Origin: Holophaga sp.
GTDB lineage: Bacteria; Acidobacteriota; Holophagae; Holophagales; Holophagaceae
Assembly: GCA_031292735.1 (NCBI GenBank)
Contig: JARLGP010000134.1
Span: 1-7,131, forward strand
Direction of reading: 5' to 3'
DNA: 7,131 nt
Both the position numbers and the translations under genes were made by a program. This document shows positions 6,566 to 7,131 of this stretch, piece by piece (positions within the stretch are counted from its first letter, which is position 1; each line of letters starts with the position of its first letter). The notes beneath the pieces are model-generated. The model was not told the DNA's origin. It worked only from the letters and a program-made list of their open reading frames with translations, and searched no databases.

Positions 6566-6588
6566 TCCCCCCCACCGGAAGGCCCCCC

Positions 6589-7131
6589 ATGACCGCTCCC
6601 CTCCTTCGCGCCCTCCAGGGCGAGCTGCTGCCCACGCCGCCGGTGTGGTTCATGCGCCAAGCCGGCCGGTTCCTGCCCGAGTACCGGGCCATCCGGGCCA
6701 AGGCCACCTTCGAACAGGTCCTGTACGACCCCGATCTGGCCGCCGAAGTGACCCTGCAGCCGGTGCGCCGCTTCCCCCAGCTGGACGGCGCCATCATCTT
6801 CTCGGACATCCTGGTGATCCTGGAGGCCCTGGGCTGCGGGGTGGTCATCCCCGAAGGCGGCCCGCGGCTGACCCGGACCCTGGACCAGCTGGATCCAGCC
6901 GGGCCGTTGGACGAACGGGTGTTCGAGCCGGTGCAGGCCGCGCTGCGCAAGGTGCGCGCCGCCCTGCCGGCGCATCAGGCCCTGCTGGGCTTCGCCGGCG
7001 CGCCCTGGACCCTGTTCGCCTACGGCCTGGAGGTCCATGGCAGCCGCGCCTGGGCCCGGGCCAAGTCCTTCCTGCACCAGGATCCGGTGCGGGCCCAGCA
7101 GTGGCTGGACCGGCTGGCCGACATCTGGGCC
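6589..7131 (+). CDS. hemE: Uroporphyrinogen decarboxylase, N-terminal part (cut by window end)
   Basis: HemE removes four acetate carboxyl groups from uroporphyrinogen III to give coproporphyrinogen III, without a cofactor. The first 181 residues are present, and the family is about 340-350 long, so roughly half is missing beyond the window end. The signature PVWFMRQAGRFLPEYR (18-33) carries the substrate-binding arginines R23 and R27. The catalytic aspartate is D73 in IIFSDILVI, and GFAGAPWTLFAY (134-145) is the usual GFAGAPFTLASY block. The start ATG 6589 has a good Shine-Dalgarno, GGAAGG at 6577-6582, with 6-nt spacing. This is the clearest ribosome binding site in the operon and fits with the 23-bp gap after hemL, where coupling would be weaker. 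The frame is open to the last base with no stop or frameshift. Confidence 0.96.
   Translation, partial: MTAPLLRALQGELLPTPPVWFMRQAGRFLPEYRAIRAKATFEQVLYDPDLAAEVTLQPVRRFPQLDGAIIFSDILVILEALGCGVVIPEGGPRLTRTLDQLDPAGPLDERVFEPVQAALRKVRAALPAHQALLGFAGAPWTLFAYGLEVHGSRAWARAKSFLHQDPVRAQQWLDRLADIWA

Noticed and set aside
6567..6588. C7 and C6 runs flanking the hemE Shine-Dalgarno, considered as slippage or sequestering elements
   Set aside because: They are untranslated, short and ordinary for this base composition, and no pairing that clearly hides GGAAGG is evident.

Overview
The window is a GC-rich bacterial chromosomal segment (by eye about 70% G+C in the genes). It holds one hydrogenase-maturation gene followed by a compact tetrapyrrole (heme) biosynthesis operon, all on the + strand. 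Heme precursors are made here by the C5 route (glutamyl-tRNA reductase plus glutamate-1-semialdehyde aminomutase), which rules out an alphaproteobacterial ALA-synthase system. A HydE-type radical SAM enzyme points to an organism with anaerobic or fermentative [FeFe]-hydrogenase metabolism. High GC, HydE and divergent Hem proteins would fit something like the Holophagae (Acidobacteriota) or another high-GC anaerobe. The sequence alone does not settle the phylum, so treat this as a guess.

Layout: 1-282 is the 3' end of an unrecognised gene. After 44 bp comes hydE (327-1436). Positions 1437-1638 form the only sizeable intergenic region. It is much more AT-rich than its surroundings, carries a plausible sigma-70-like promoter and, just before the next start codon, a perfect 6-bp inverted repeat. 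From 1639 to the window end runs hemA-hemC-hemD-hemB-hemL-hemE, with gaps of 9 bp, -4 bp (overlap), 7 bp, 1 bp and 23 bp. This is almost certainly one transcription unit with translational coupling. hemE is cut by the window end.

How the genes work together: HemA reduces Glu-tRNA to glutamate-1-semialdehyde and HemL converts that to 5-aminolevulinate. HemB condenses two ALA to porphobilinogen, HemC builds the linear tetrapyrrole hydroxymethylbilane, HemD closes it to uroporphyrinogen III, and HemE decarboxylates it to coproporphyrinogen III. The operon thus covers every step from charged glutamyl-tRNA to coproporphyrinogen III. The order resembles the Bacillus subtilis hemAXCDBL operon without hemX and with hemE added.

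No mobile element, CRISPR array, RNA gene or clearly novel system is visible. The points worth a second look are the divergent catalytic motif of HemA, the short degenerate HemD, an unusual residue beside the PLP-phosphate site of HemL, the leader hairpin ahead of hemA, and a hydE without hydF or hydG in view.
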